Below, one piece after another: positions 41,526 to 53,228 of a stretch of DNA of 64,000 bases. The stretch's first letter is position 1, and every line of letters begins with the position of its first letter. The stretch lies in NCBI GenBank assembly GCA_024364735.1, contig JAGFNQ010001604.1, forward strand, positions 32,237 to 96,236, written 5' to 3'. The translations under genes and the position numbers were made by a program. The notes under the pieces were generated by a model, which was not told the DNA's origin, made no database searches, and saw nothing but the letters and a program-made list of their open reading frames with translations. This stretch comes from Boesenbergia rotunda (Eukaryota > Streptophyta > Magnoliopsida > Zingiberales > Zingiberaceae).

Positions 41526-41811
41526 CTGATTATATTCGATGATTGGATAGATTAAAATCCAATAGTTAGCACTACTTGCTAGTTACTAAAGCTTCACTTA
41601 TTATATTCAATGATTGGTTAGATATGAGAGATAAAAGTAGAAAATGCTAAAAAAAATTCGATAGAAATTGTCTCTGTAGTTGAATAGCTCGTGAATGTGG
41701 ATAAAGTACAAGTAATCTAGAAAAAGCATATAAGTGTATCATTTCAATAATCATCACAAGTTGAATGTTAAACCACACCGACATTGAACAAAATATAAAA
41801 GTTTGTAAGAT
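41526..41811. other. AT-rich sequence inside the NLR pseudogene locus
   Basis: No gene. Two copies of a CACTTATTATATTCAATGATTGG-like phrase (about 41525 and 41595) suggest small duplications. Confidence 0.35.
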
Positions 41812-42806
41812 TAAATACATTATTGGAAAGCCTTATATATTTGTTCGAATTACTACTAAGATAAATCAACTGGAGTGATTAAGTTTATCAACAAGATGAG
41901 AAAAGGAGAGAACTTGATGCAGATGCAGATGCAGATGCACTTCATATATATAGTCTCTGTTCATATATTTCACCGGAAGCTAATAATCATTATTAGGTTG
42001 TAGGTTCAGAGATAAGAGTGGAAGAAAGTTTGATCCTAATTCTTAACTGCAATATTTGCTCACTATTGAATATGAATCTGATAGAAACAATCAAGAAAGA
42101 TTAATAATGGAATAATTTGGCTTAATCATCATGAAAAGATGTATATTACTTCTAGGATTGATGGTACATATAGTGTTCTTTTCAAGACTATAAGTCACTC
42201 TGCAAAAAATTCAAGAGTTCCAAAATGCATAAGAAAATTAATTTACTACGAAAACAAATAATATAAAGTTCCAAATAGATAAATGTTCAACCACACAAGA
42301 TGAATGTTCAATTATGCACACAATTGTTCAACAAAAAATATAAGAGCTCCTAAAGTCAAATATTGGAAATTCTTATGGAATAGCTCCAATTAGTACTTAG
42401 ACAAACAAATTGGAGTTATTAAGTTTCTCAACATGAGGAGAGGGGAGAAAGCTTGAGGAAGCTGCAGATGCACTTAAGATACCCGTCTTTGTTCATATAT
42501 TTCATCACAAGCTACAATGCTTATAGGTTTGGTGACACGAGTAGAAGAAATGTTCGATCGTCGCCTAATTCTTGGTAGCCATATTTGCTCACTATTGAAT
42601 GTGGATCTGATATAGTCAAGAAAGATTAGCAATTGAATGCTTTTGCTTAATCAGCATGAGAAGATAATTACCTCTTGGAATGATGGTCCGTATGGTGTTC
42701 TTTTCAAGACTCATTCTGCAAACATTTCAAGAGTTCGAAAATGGACAAGAAGAATAATTTACAATGAAAACAAATAATAGAAAGCTAAAATAGACAAATA
42801 TGCTCA
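41812..42806. repeat. Diverged tandem duplication, two ~460-bp copies
   Basis: Copy 1 about 41812-42285, copy 2 about 42357-42806, same orientation, offset ~545 bp. Shared blocks: TATTGGAAA…, ATTAAGTTTNTCAACA, GCAGATGCACTT, TTCATATATTTCA, TATTTGCTCACTATTGAAT, AATCAAGAAAGATTA and TGTTCTTTTCAAGACT. Copy 1 also has a (GCAGAT)3 run near 41919. Lies between the two NLR pseudogene parts. Confidence 0.75.
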
Positions 42807-42874
42807 GACAGTTTTGAAGGAAGACAACAAATAGCAAAATTAAGATGAGATTATACTTGTGTATAGCCAACCAT

Positions 42875-42998
42875 GATCATAGCATCTGAAGCAAGTAGTG
42901 GTATTCAAATTGTTCACACATGCCCTTAATTTCCCAGGAACACCATCAAATTTCAGTAATTCTTTTGCAACTTTAACAGAAGCATCAATCTCTGTGGA
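42875..42998 (-). pseudogene. NLR pseudogene, coiled-coil (Rx-N) fragment
   Basis: Minus-strand sequence aligning with 47785-47900 of the intact NLR (GCATCTGAAGCA, CATGTCCTTAAT-type, AACACCATCAAATTTCAGTAA, TTTTGCAACTTTAACAGAAG). Same order and strand as the LRR fragment, so both probably come from one decayed gene whose NB-ARC part was lost or replaced by the duplicated block 41812-42806. Confidence 0.75.
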
Positions 42999-43223
42999 AC
43001 TTCGATGTGTTTTAGAAGTGTGGCTCTTCTAATGAATAGATCAAGTAAATCAATTGTGTTTTAAATGTGTTGAAAACAACACCCAAGGTGAGTATTATCA
43101 CGGTGTGGGTTCTTCTCTTGGTGGTTTATTTTCAAAATGAATGAAAACAAAAACTTAAAACATAAAGAGATTGGGTCCAAATTGATAATTTGCCTTTTTG
43201 ATACACGGTCAGGTTTTGTGGTG

Positions 43224-43261
<38 letters not shown>

Positions 43262-44121
43262 TCGATGTTGTGCATCGGTACGGATTCGGGGTGCTTGGAT
43301 TATAATGGATTTAGCCTGATTCAATCCAGGTCAAATAATTTTTTTATAGATATATTATATATATTTAGAGTTTAAGATTTTAATATTTAGGGGTTTGAGT
43401 TATAATGAGTTTAAGATAATAAAGATTTTCTCTTTAGGGTTTACTCTTCGGTTAATAGTGTTAAAAATTAAAAATTTTAGATTCTCACAAGGTATATTAT
43501 ATGTATTTAGCATTTATAATTTTAGAATTTAGAAGTTGGGTTATAATGGATTTAAGCCAATAAGATTTTCCCTTCAGAGTTCAGTCTTTCCTCTTGGATT
43601 ATAATATTCAAAATAAAAAACTTTAGATCTTCATAGAATATATTATAAGATTAAAAAATTATTTATTAAAAAAATAAAAAATAGAAAAAATCGATCTAGC
43701 CGTCTAGGCGCTTGCATCGTCGATGCACACACGTGCACTATGGGTGATCCAAAATTGAAAACAAGTCTTAAATCCTAAAAATAAAATTTTAAATGGTAAG
43801 CCAAAAAATATTAAAAATAAATAAATAAACAAATGACAAACTATACAAGTCTGTATAGGTTCGTAAATTAAAATCCGTGTTAAGCAACATAATGATTATT
43901 AAAAAACTGAGAGAATAAAATGGACACGAGCAATTTGAGAATACAAATTGATTATTAACACAAAATAAGCAACATAATGATTATTAAATCGCTCAGAGAA
44001 TAAAATGGACAGAGCAATTTGAGAAAATTTAGTCTATGGCATGGTAAGTGTACGTTAATGAGGTAATTCAACCAGCAAACACAAAATGCAGTATGAACAA
44101 TGTGGTGATTCCTTGTTAGCA
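42999..44121. other. AT-rich intergenic DNA with (AT)n, 3' of the NLR gene
   Basis: No gene. (TA)n at 43227-43258. Repeated GAGTTATAATG-AGTTTAAG / GGGTTATAATGGATTTAAG phrases (43390-43560) and a 85-bp tandem duplication GCAACATAATGATTATTAAA…AGAGCAATTTGAGAA at 43884 and 43969, just beyond the NLR stop (3' UTR side). Confidence 0.5.
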
Positions 44122-47100
44122 TTAACACACCTTGGCCTTGTCCTCTTTGACCCATCTAATTTCAATGGCACGGATGTGCTTGATGTTAGGCCAGTCCGGA
44201 CCGATGTTCTCTTGGCAACGCTTCCCAAATTTTGCACTGCATCTATCAATCATCAGTCGCATTAGTGAGGCAGGCATCCTTGGTAGCGACGTGAGTTCTG
44301 GTGCATAAGATATACTAAGAACCTCGAGCGATGAAAAATTCTCCAAAATTGCAGGTAAAGATTGCAGATGAGGCATCCATCCCAATTTTAAAACTTCCAA
44401 AGACTCCCGACATTGCAACAACCACTCCTCTATCTCCGAAGGAAAGCAAGTGAATTTGGTGATTGCACATGCGATATCAAGGGTCTTTAGCTTTTTTGCA
44501 ATCGGCAAAATGGTGAGATAGAAGATGTTGTCAATAGAAATTTGTTCAAGTGAAGGTAATGCTCCCATCTTTGTCTTTGCTGCACTTTGTTCTGTTGCTG
44601 TTGCAGGATTTTGTACAGCGGAAAATGTTGTAGCGAGTAATTTGGGGCACTCGAAAATATCCAATTTTCTGAGGGAGATAAGTGTCGTCAATGACTCCAA
44701 TTTACATAATTCTTCGCAATTAGAAATCCACAATGTCTGCAACGCTGTCAAATTATGCAGATACTCCGTGTTGGAAAGAGACAACAAATGATTGCAATTA
44801 AATATATGCAAGCTTTTGAGGGAGGTAAGCCCTTGAAGGCAGCAACCCAACGACTCTTGCGAAATCATAGACGTTGAAAATTTTAGGGATTCAAGTGAGG
44901 ATGGAAGGATGCTAGAAGCTTTATTACTCGCAGAGTGATCAAAAACTGAGGAAGATGATGCAGCAGACTTCCTTATCTTGTCTTTTAAAAATTCCTGTGA
45001 CTCAACCTTAGCAGAAAGGAATTTTGGACAATCAACAATATCTAGATGTTTAAGAGATTTTATAATAGATAAGCCTCCAGGTGAAGTCAAGTCTTGACAA
45101 TTCTGAATATTCAAGCTTAGAAGTGTTGTGAGATGTTCCAGCTCATTTGTTAACGGAAGTGATGTCATGCCCCGTAAACAACTTAATGACAATATAGTGA
45201 GCGAAGTAAGACCTCGTAGATAACTTGCCAAATTTTTGTGTTTGCCAAGATTTTCAAGTTTGAGTTCTTTCAGTGAGGACGGAAGGAAATCATCATCCTC
45301 TTCACCAATTGATCCAATATCTTTAATTTTAAGGAACTTGAGGGACATCAGTTGCTGAAATTCTCCAAATGTCTTAGAACCATTAGAACACTTGAAAGAC
45401 CGTGGAAGAGCTTCTAATCCCAAATTTCTCATGTAAATATTTTCTATAGACAACGGAAGGGCCGGAATTTTCTTTAGTTTGGGACAGTTTTTAATTGTAA
45501 ACCTTTTGAGACGAGGGAACCATATATAGTAATCCGCACCATTCCATTCCTCCAAGAGGGGAAGATTACAAAACTCAAGTTCCTCTAAAACCGGAAATTG
45601 TTGTTTGTTAATAAGATCGGAGGAATGACAACCCAAACTTCTTATAGCTTCCATGCCATCCAATTTTATTAACTTAAGGCAAGGCAACTTCCATAGAGGG
45701 AGCAGCTCTTCCAAATTTGTACAACCATATAATTCAAAAGATTCAAGCCGAGAAAGAGATTGAGTATTCATCCACGGTGCGGGCCTACCACCTTTATAAC
45801 ATCTAATGATGAGTTCTCTAATTGTGGGAGGGGGTCGTAGAGCCGCCAAAACTTCATGTCTAGAATTACTACTTGCTTCATGGCCAGAATATCTACTTGC
45901 TTTATGAAAGGGTAACATAAACGGGCGCATATTCTCCTCCCAGATTAGATTCAAGCTTGTGAGATAACTTTTTCTGACCAAGTTGACGTGATTGGCCTCT
46001 TCAAGATTGTGCACATTGGAAAGTTTTGCAATAGATAATCGGCGGAGATTATCCATATCCGTCAACTCATCAATCCTATATCCTGGTTCCGTGCCCACAT
46101 AGAAGCATAATTCTTGGAGGGATGTTAACTTTCCTACTTTAGCAACTGAGAAAAGTGCATCGTCGTTTAATCCGTATAGATGTCTTAAGTTGGTCAACTT
46201 GCTTGTGTCGTTTTCCAGAATGACTTTGTAGTTTCCAATTAGAACTTGTAAGAAGTACAACTTACAGATTGATAGTGATGGTGCTTGAGCAGAAATTTCA
46301 AGAAATCGTAGTTTTACAAAGTCACTGATGCTTTCCAAACACTGATCAGACTTAATAATCAATACTCGAATTATTCTCGATGATTTACAAGCATCTCGAA
46401 TAAAACCATCAAGTTTTTGAGAATCCCCATAATAGTCTTCTATCCAAAGGGTTCGCAAGTGCTTGAATTTGCACACCATTTCAGCTAGGGCACCAAGTTG
46501 AGCATCTCTATGGGTAATAGATATAGATATATGGCGAATGGTATTATAATCCAAATTGCAATTTGGAGTACCGTAATGCACAATTCGACAACATTCATAG
46601 CGCGAGACATGGCGAGCAAGACCGTTCAGCATATCATGCATGGTGTAATAGCAGTCTTCTTTTAAATCATAAGGTGTTTTGCCCTTCCAAGAAAGATTGG
46701 TTATATGAACATCAAAGAAAGATTTGTTGCACAGCATATCAAAGCAATAGTTAGCTATGTCCTCATTCGAGCCCCCCTCTGATCCATCCGAGAATATTAG
46801 GCCCGCTGCCACCCACATGCACACTAGTTTTTGCTTTATGAACCGGTAATCTTGAGGAAATATGCTACAGTAGGAAAAGCACCGCTTCAAGCGTGGTGGA
46901 AGCATCTTGTAACTGAGTGTTAGTGCTGGAATGAATTCGCAGTTTGAATCTTGTGACATTTTCCAAACTTCACTTCTTGAAATTCTCATCCAGTGATCTA
47001 CTTCCAGTTTACTGTTCAGTGCTCCTCCAATTGACTTTGCTAGAAGAGGCACACCATGCAATTTTTCCACTATTTCTTCGCCTATTTTTTTAAGCAGTGG

Positions 47101-48225
47101 GAATTCATTTGGGTCTTGGTCAGCAAATGCATGCTCGTAGAGCAGTGAACAACATTCATCCTTTGATAAGCCCTGCAACATCATTGGCTTCATTGTGCCT
47201 CGTTTGATTACATTGGAGACCATCTTCGCAACTGATTCCAATCTAGTTGTTAATATTATCCAGCTACCCTTTTGGCCATGTAGCAATGGAATACATAGTT
47301 TCTCCCACTCTCTCTTGTTTTTGTCATCCCAAGCATCATCTAGGACAAGTAAAAATCTTTTGGAATGTAACTTCTCCTTGAGCTTAACTGGTATCCGTTC
47401 CAATGGCCCAGATTCAGAACTGTCAGTTAAACACTCCAGAATTTTCTTCATAAGACTTGATGCATTGAGATTAGGTAAGGAGTCACATACCCAGATTTTG
47501 ATGTCGAAGTGTTCTTTCTTTTCATTTTCAAAATAATCAAAAACTTGTTGAGGGAGCGCAGTCTTCCCCATACCACCCATCGCTACCAAAGGAAGGCAAT
47601 GCACATTCTTCACTGACTCTCCCAGAAAATACTGGATGATTTTTCTTTTTTCTTCCTCACGTCCCATGAAAGATAATTCAGGCAAACTAGAAGTGATCCT
47701 ACTGTGATGAGGTAGAATCTCCTGCTGCATTTGTTCGGTGCTGATGCCACCTGTTTCTTTCACCAGTGCCAAAAAATTCTTGACATCTGAAGCAGAGGTA
47801 TTTAAGTTCTTCACGCATGTCCTTAATCTCTCAAGAACATCATCAAATTTCAGTAATCTTTTTGCAACGGTAAAGGAAGCATCAACCATTCTAGAGAGCT
47901 CATTTTTGTCACTGTTAGCTTTCTTCTCCAGTTCTAGATATTCCAGCTCATCCAGCACTTCCTCAGCCTCATCGATCCCGTCCCTGAACTGCCACAGCCA
48001 CTCCATTAATGCTGGATCAGAAGATTCTGACATAGTTAATCTATGTTCGGCAATGCTAACAACAGCTTGGATCTGAGGAAGAAAGTGTTTAAGCTTTTGC
48101 AATTCCTCTTGCAAATCAGTTTTCCAGCAGTATTGATCTTGTACGTAAGTAGGGACTGCGTCAATTAGTTTATTGATGACAGAACTTGCACCGGCAATCT
48201 CCAGTATTGGCGAGACTACATCCAT
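44122..48225 (-). CDS. CC-NB-LRR (CNL) disease-resistance protein, intronless coding region
   Basis: 1,367-residue intracellular immune receptor that detects pathogen effectors. N-terminal Rx-type coiled coil (1-~165; EDVID-like DGIDEAEEVLDELEY at 83-97). NB-ARC: P-loop GGMGKT 217-222, kinase-2 LLVLDDAW 292-299 (the Trp is typical of the CC class), RNBS-B GSWIILTTR 320-328, GLPL variant GVPLLA 391-396, RNBS-D CFSYCSIFP 449-457, MHD 529-531. LRRs follow from about 560 to the end. Oddity: the residue after GKTAL is Pro where Ala is usual. Start MDVVSPILEIAG is the only ATG at the family N-terminus. All switch motifs are present, so it looks functional. A decayed paralogue lies downstream (40778-42998). 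Confidence 0.95.
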   Translation of the reverse strand: MDVVSPILEIAGASSVINKLIDAVPTYVQDQYCWKTDLQEELQKLKHFLPQIQAVVSIAEHRLTMSESSDPALMEWLWQFRDGIDEAEEVLDELEYLELEKKANSDKNELSRMVDASFTVAKRLLKFDDVLERLRTCVKNLNTSASDVKNFLALVKETGGISTEQMQQEILPHHSRITSSLPELSFMGREEEKRKIIQYFLGESVKNVHCLPLVAMGGMGKTALPQQVFDYFENEKKEHFDIKIWVCDSLPNLNASSLMKKILECLTDSSESGPLERIPVKLKEKLHSKRFLLVLDDAWDDKNKREWEKLCIPLLHGQKGSWIILTTRLESVAKMVSNVIKRGTMKPMMLQGLSKDECCSLLYEHAFADQDPNEFPLLKKIGEEIVEKLHGVPLLAKSIGGALNSKLEVDHWMRISRSEVWKMSQDSNCEFIPALTLSYKMLPPRLKRCFSYCSIFPQDYRFIKQKLVCMWVAAGLIFSDGSEGGSNEDIANYCFDMLCNKSFFDVHITNLSWKGKTPYDLKEDCYYTMHDMLNGLARHVSRYECCRIVHYGTPNCNLDYNTIRHISISITHRDAQLGALAEMVCKFKHLRTLWIEDYYGDSQKLDGFIRDACKSSRIIRVLIIKSDQCLESISDFVKLRFLEISAQAPSLSICKLYFLQVLIGNYKVILENDTSKLTNLRHLYGLNDDALFSVAKVGKLTSLQELCFYVGTEPGYRIDELTDMDNLRRLSIAKLSNVHNLEEANHVNLVRKSYLTSLNLIWEENMRPFMLPFHKASRYSGHEASSNSRHEVLAALRPPPTIRELIIRCYKGGRPAPWMNTQSLSRLESFELYGCTNLEELLPLWKLPCLKLIKLDGMEAIRSLGCHSSDLINKQQFPVLEELEFCNLPLLEEWNGADYYIWFPRLKRFTIKNCPKLKKIPALPLSIENIYMRNLGLEALPRSFKCSNGSKTFGEFQQLMSLKFLKIKDIGSIGEEDDDFLPSSLKELKLENLGKHKNLASYLRGLTSLTILSLSCLRGMTSLPLTNELEHLTTLLSLNIQNCQDLTSPGGLSIIKSLKHLDIVDCPKFLSAKVESQEFLKDKIRKSAASSSSVFDHSASNKASSILPSSLESLKFSTSMISQESLGCCLQGLTSLKSLHIFNCNHLLSLSNTEYLHNLTALQTLWISNCEELCKLESLTTLISLRKLDIFECPKLLATTFSAVQNPATATEQSAAKTKMGALPSLEQISIDNIFYLTILPIAKKLKTLDIACAITKFTCFPSEIEEWLLQCRESLEVLKLGWMPHLQSLPAILENFSSLEVLSISYAPELTSLPRMPASLMRLMIDRCSAKFGKRCQENIGPDWPNIKHIRAIEIRWVKEDKAKVC

Positions 48226-48510
48226 AGCTGCAGCTACTGATCAACGATTTTAGATAAATTAGACAGTATTCAAAATCATCATTCGTCTATTAAAAAACAC
48301 ATAGTAGCAGCGATCTCAGAAACAAATCTGTAATAGAAACAAAAGCATATAGTATACCTGAGATCTCAGAAGCAAATTAATCTGTAATACAAACCAAAAA
48401 AAGAGCAACAAAGAGGAATATATCACATCTGTTTTGCCATAGAATAATAAATCAAGAAGAAAGATGGTTTCATTACCTTGTTGAAGCTGAACAGTGCTGG
48501 AATGCTATCC
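48226..48510 (-). promoter_or_regulatory. 5' leader of the NLR gene with probable intron
   Basis: Minus-strand AACAAG|GTAATG at 48476 is a good splice donor. Acceptor candidates TATTACAG end at 48382 and 48328, so the 5' UTR probably contains one intron of about 95 or 149 bp. The region 48283-48497 recurs almost unchanged at 62492-62712. Confidence 0.6.
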
Positions 48511-49611
48511 TGATGGACGTCAGGATCATTAATTATTGCTCTTGGAGTTTTCCTATGATTGAAGTTGAAAATGGTATCCAGTTGGGACCATCGGCCCCAG
48601 CTTTAAACTTATTGGCCTTGGAGTTCTCCTATAATGAAGTTGAAGTCAGAGCCAAGGCATATGCCAATATGTTAGGATCTCTATTGTATTATATTAGGGT
48701 CTTCAAATTACATACTTTGAGGTATCTAGTATTTTTATTTTAATTTCGACTTTAACCATTTAAAATTTAGACATTAAGGTATCATATTATTTTTTTAAAA
48801 AAAATAATTAAAAGAATTATATTAGACGCTCATGGAATATGTGACGAAGGATATGCAACATAATATTTTTCCCATATATAGCTTTGATATGTTGTACCTC
48901 TTACATACTCCATGAGTATCTTATATTTTTTTAAAACTACTAGTTATCCCAATAAGATTTTATCTTTAGGATTTAAATGTTGAATTATACTATTAAATAA
49001 AAAAATTAAAACGACAAAATGTTCAAGTCCTCACAGGGTGTGCGACATAAGGAGTGTGGCCGCACACCCCGTGATCACTTCAAAATTTTTTCATTTAAAA
49101 TTTATTTATGTTTAATATTATAACACAATATCTAAATTTTAAAGTCAAAATCAGATTACCATAACCAGAAGCTTAAAAACACACAAAAATAAAAAAATAA
49201 AAAAAAGATATGCTCATGGGGTATAACATAAAAGGTGTGACATAGGGAATGTTATGTCGCACACCTTACGTCGCATACTCGGTGAGCATTTGGAATTTTT
49301 TTTTATTACTATTACTTAATCTCTAAATCCTAAATATAAAATCTGATTAGTATAACCGGAGCTTAAAAAATAATAAACAAAAAAAGAGACTAATGTTACG
49401 TTGGGCGCGCAAAGGCGCACAATGCTACTTCCCAACGCAACATGTTCGTGTGTATATATATATATAGTTTTTTTTGTTTATTTTTTTAAACTTTCTGTTA
49501 TGCTAATTAGTTTTACCTTTAGGATTTAGGAGTTGGATTATAATATTAAGCACACAAAAAAAAATTTAGGTGCTCACAAAGTCTACATTGTAAGGTGCGC
49601 AGCATCACATT

Positions 49612-49682
<71 letters not shown>

Positions 49683-49781
49683 GTTGTTAACCATTTAGGA
49701 TTTTTAATTTAGGATTAATAATTTTTTATTTTATAAATTTGACCAATAATTTTTAATTTTTAAAATTAAATTTTATCATTG
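48511..49781. other. AT-rich DNA upstream of the NLR; no gene
   Basis: Short imperfect palindromes and repeated phrases such as GTGTGCGACATAAGGAGTGTGG, TGTTATGTCGCACACCTTACG and GGATTTAGGAGTTGGATTATAAT (also near 43500). (TA)n at 49617-49676. Probably the NLR promoter side followed by decayed small transposons. Confidence 0.45.
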
Positions 49782-50116
49782 TCAACAAGTTAGATTGATT
49801 GATAATATTAAATATTTTAAATAAATTTGGTTAGTAATTTTTTATTTTTTTATTAAATTTTGATCTGTAATTTTTAATATTTATTGATAAAAAAATATTT
49901 TACGACCAAAATTATATTTGATTAATAAATTAAAAATATTTATTGAATATACTTATTAATAATTAATTTTTTATATGAAAGTACTTTTAAAAATCAAAAT
50001 CATATTAAATATTGTATTATTATTTCGCTCTAATTTAATTTTTTCCACGATATTTCTTCTTCTTTATTATCAATTTTTATACGTTATTATTGTCCATGCT
50101 CCAAAAATTATTATGC

Positions 50117-50194
<78 letters not shown>

Positions 50195-50209
50195 GCACAA
50201 CATCTCCCT
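49782..50209 (+). repeat. Direct repeat, left copy
   Basis: About 350 bp nearly identical to 57243-57590 (GTCAACAAGTTAGATTGATT … TATTATGCACAAWATATA), followed in both by a (TA)n tract and CAACATCTC-CTTATACGA. Bounds, with the right copy, the palindrome and both host-gene relics. Confidence 0.85.
50119..50190. repeat. (TA)n microsatellite
   Basis: About 70 bp of uninterrupted alternating TA. Similar tracts occur at 43227-43258, 49617-49676, 51943-51984 and 57580-57697. Confidence 0.95.
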
Positions 50210-50639
50210 TATACGATACCAAAGGGCGTACCCAAATATTGGTATTTATCAAAAGGCGTACCATGGTTTCATTGTTATCAAATAACGCACTTATATTAGT
50301 GAACTTCCTCTTATACCCCTTCTGCCAAAGTACTACATGTCATTTTCATTCTCTTTCTCTTTCTCTTTTTCAATAACGAATTTCGAGACATTTAAAAATA
50401 TTTTTTCAGACTTTTTATTTTAAAATAATATATTATGGAATCGGATAAAAAACGTACGATAAAAATCGAAAAATATTTCAATTAAAAAAATATCTCAATT
50501 AATAATTAAATATTTTTTAAAAATATAAATAAATTATTTTTTATATTTGATTAATATAAATTAATATATTTATAATATTATTAAATATATTAATATATAA
50601 AAAACTTAAAAAAATTGAAGTTTTTTTTTTTAATTTCAA
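50210..50639. other. AT-rich DNA, no gene
   Basis: Unique-looking AT-rich sequence with TAATATATT palindromes leading into the palindromic region. Confidence 0.4.
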
Positions 50640-51939
50640 ACCGCGTGGGCCTGAAATAAAATATTTCAGGCCCAGCGTGGGCCTGAAATATTTTATTTCA
50701 GGCCCTACGAGGGCCTGAAATATTTTATTTCAGGCCCTGCGACGGCCTGAAATAACTCAGGGCCTGAAATCTTGCGTCGAATTGAAATCATATGTTATGA
50801 TAGGTTTTTTTATGTAGGTCTAAAACTTAAAGAAACATCTCTTTATATTTTTGAAATCACAATAAAAATTATTGAGAAAGACTACCTACGAGAGGAATTC
50901 TAATTAATATAAAATAAGGATTATATTAAAAATGAACATATATTGATTTTTTTAAAAAAAGTCAAAATTATTTATTATATTAATTTAAATTATATATATT
51001 ATATTAATATATTTAATTTTTATAAGTTTTGATAGGAGGGCCTGAAATCATCTGACTTCAGGCCCTCCTTAGGCCTGAAGTCAGATGCTTCAGGCCCTCT
51101 GACTTCAGGCCCTGGGTAAATAATTAATTTAATCAAAATAATTAATTATAAAAAAAACTTCTAATGATTATTTTTTGTGTCCAAACTTCTAATGATTATA
51201 AATTATATTGCAATAGGAGTTTTCTAGGTCTATTAGTGGGTTTCGCTCAAAACCCACTGATATTTTTTTAGAAATCCAGATATGAGAGGTCCATCAGTGG
51301 GTTTTGCTGAAAACCCACTGATGGAACTAAACTACACCTATTGCTTTGGGAAAAATAAAAATTTGAGGTTTGGACACCTAAAATATTTTCTCCAACCTCA
51401 ACCCTAACTTTTGATAATGATATTTCAGAAATTCAGATATGGGAGGTCCATCAGTGGGTTTTGCTCAAAACCCACTGATGGAACTAAACTACACCTATTG
51501 CTTTGGGAAAAATAATAATTTGAGGTTTGGACACCTAAAATACATTCTCCTAACTCTACCCTAACTATTGATAATGTTTTTTCAGAAATACAGATATGGG
51601 AGGTCCATCAGTGGGTTTTGCTCAAAACCCACTGATGGAAGAACTAAACTACACCTATTACTTTGGGAAAATTAATAATTTAATAATTTTTAAAAATATA
51701 AATAAATAATTTTTATATTTGATTAATATAAATTAATATATTTACTAATATTATTATTTATATTAATATATAAAAAATAATAAAAAATTGAAATTTTTTT
51801 GATTTTAGGCTGCGTGGGCCTGAAATCAAAAAGATTTCAGGCCCTCCTATCAAAACCTATTAAAATTAAATATATTAATATAATATATAATATTTAAATT
51901 AATATAATAAATAATATTTGACTTTTTTATACAAAGAAT

Positions 51940-51988
<49 letters not shown>

Positions 51989-53227
51989 CTCATTTTTAAT
52001 ATAATCCTCATTTTATATTAATTAGAATTCCTCTCGTAGGTAGTCTTTCTCAATAATTTTTAATGTGATTTCAAAAAAATAAAGAGATGTTTCTTTACGT
52101 TTTAGACCTACGTAAAAAAACCTACCATAACACATGATTTCAATTCGACGCAAGATTTCAGGCCCTGAGTTATTTCAGGCCCACGCTGGGCCTGAAATAT
52201 TTTATTTCAGGCCCACGCTGTTTTGAAATCAAAAAAAAAACTTCAACTTTTTTTAAAGTTTTTTATATATTAATATATTTAGTAATATTATTAAATATAT
52301 TAATTTATATTAATCAAATATAAAAAATTATTTATTTATATTTTTAAAAATTATTAAATTATTAATTTCCCCAAAGTAATAGGAGTAGTTTAGTTCTTCC
52401 ATCAGTGGGTTTTGAGCAAAACCCACTGATGGACCTCCCATATCTGTATTTCTGAAAAAACATTATCAATAGTTAGGGTAGAGTTAGGAGAATGTATTTT
52501 AGGTGTCCAAATCTCAAATTATTATTTTTCCCAAAGCAATAGGTGTAGTTTAGTTCCATCAGTGGGTTTTGAGCAAAACCCACTGATGGACCTCCCATAT
52601 CTGAATTTCTGAAATATTATTATCAAAAGTTAGGGTTGAGGTTGGAGAAAATATTTTAGGTGTCCAAACCTCAAATTTTTATTTTTCCCAAAGCAATAGG
52701 TGTAGTTTAGTTCCATCAGTGGGTTTTCAGCAAAACCCACTGATGGACCTCTCATATCTGGATTTCTAAAAAAATATCAGTGGGTTTTGAGCGAAACCCA
52801 CTAATAGACCTAGAAAACTCTTATTGCAATATAATTTATAATCATTAGAAGTTTGGATACCAAAAATAATCATTAGAAGTTTTTTTTATAATTAATTATT
52901 TTGATTAAATTAATTATTTACCCAGGGCCTGAAGTCAGATGCTTCAGGCCTAAGGAGGGCCTGAAGTCAGATGACTTCAGGCCCTCCTATCAAAACTTAT
53001 AAAAATTAAATATATTAATATAATATATAATATTTAAATTAATATAATAAATAATTTTGACTTTTTTATTCAAAAAATCGATATATGTTCATTTTAATAT
53101 AATCCTTATTTTATATTAATTAGAATTCCTCTCGTAGGTAGTCTTTCTCAATAATTTTTATTTGTGATTTCAAAAATATAAAGAGATGTTTCTTTAAGTT
53201 TTAGACCTACGTAAAAAAACCTATCAT
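50640..53227. repeat. Large nested palindrome with GGCCTGAA hairpins
   Basis: Arm 50797-51810 is the inverted, imperfect copy of 52215-53227 (about 1.0 kb each, ~400-bp spacer). The arms are diverged, not identical. Each arm holds three ~155-bp tandem units with the hairpin CCATCAGTGGGTTTTG…CAAAACCCACTGATGG (16-bp stem, 2-nt loop), plus GGCCTGAAGTCAGATG / GGCCTGAAATATTTTATTTC dyads. The spacer (51835-52214) repeats arm pieces in direct and inverted order. (TA)n at 51943-51984. No coding content. Confidence 0.85.
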
Positions 53228-53228
53228 N
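53228..53228. other. Single ambiguous base N
   Basis: The only N in the window falls exactly where the right arm of the palindrome stops matching the left arm (CCTATCAT then N). It may mark an assembly or consensus problem. Confidence 0.95.

Noticed and set aside
48328..48357. A second 30-bp intron in the NLR leader
   Set aside because: GT and AG are present, but 30 bp is too short for a plant intron; alternative acceptor use is likelier.
48513..48743. 76-codon ORF upstream of the NLR on the plus strand
   Set aside because: No similarity to known proteins and lies in the divergent promoter side; the start overlaps the NLR leader.
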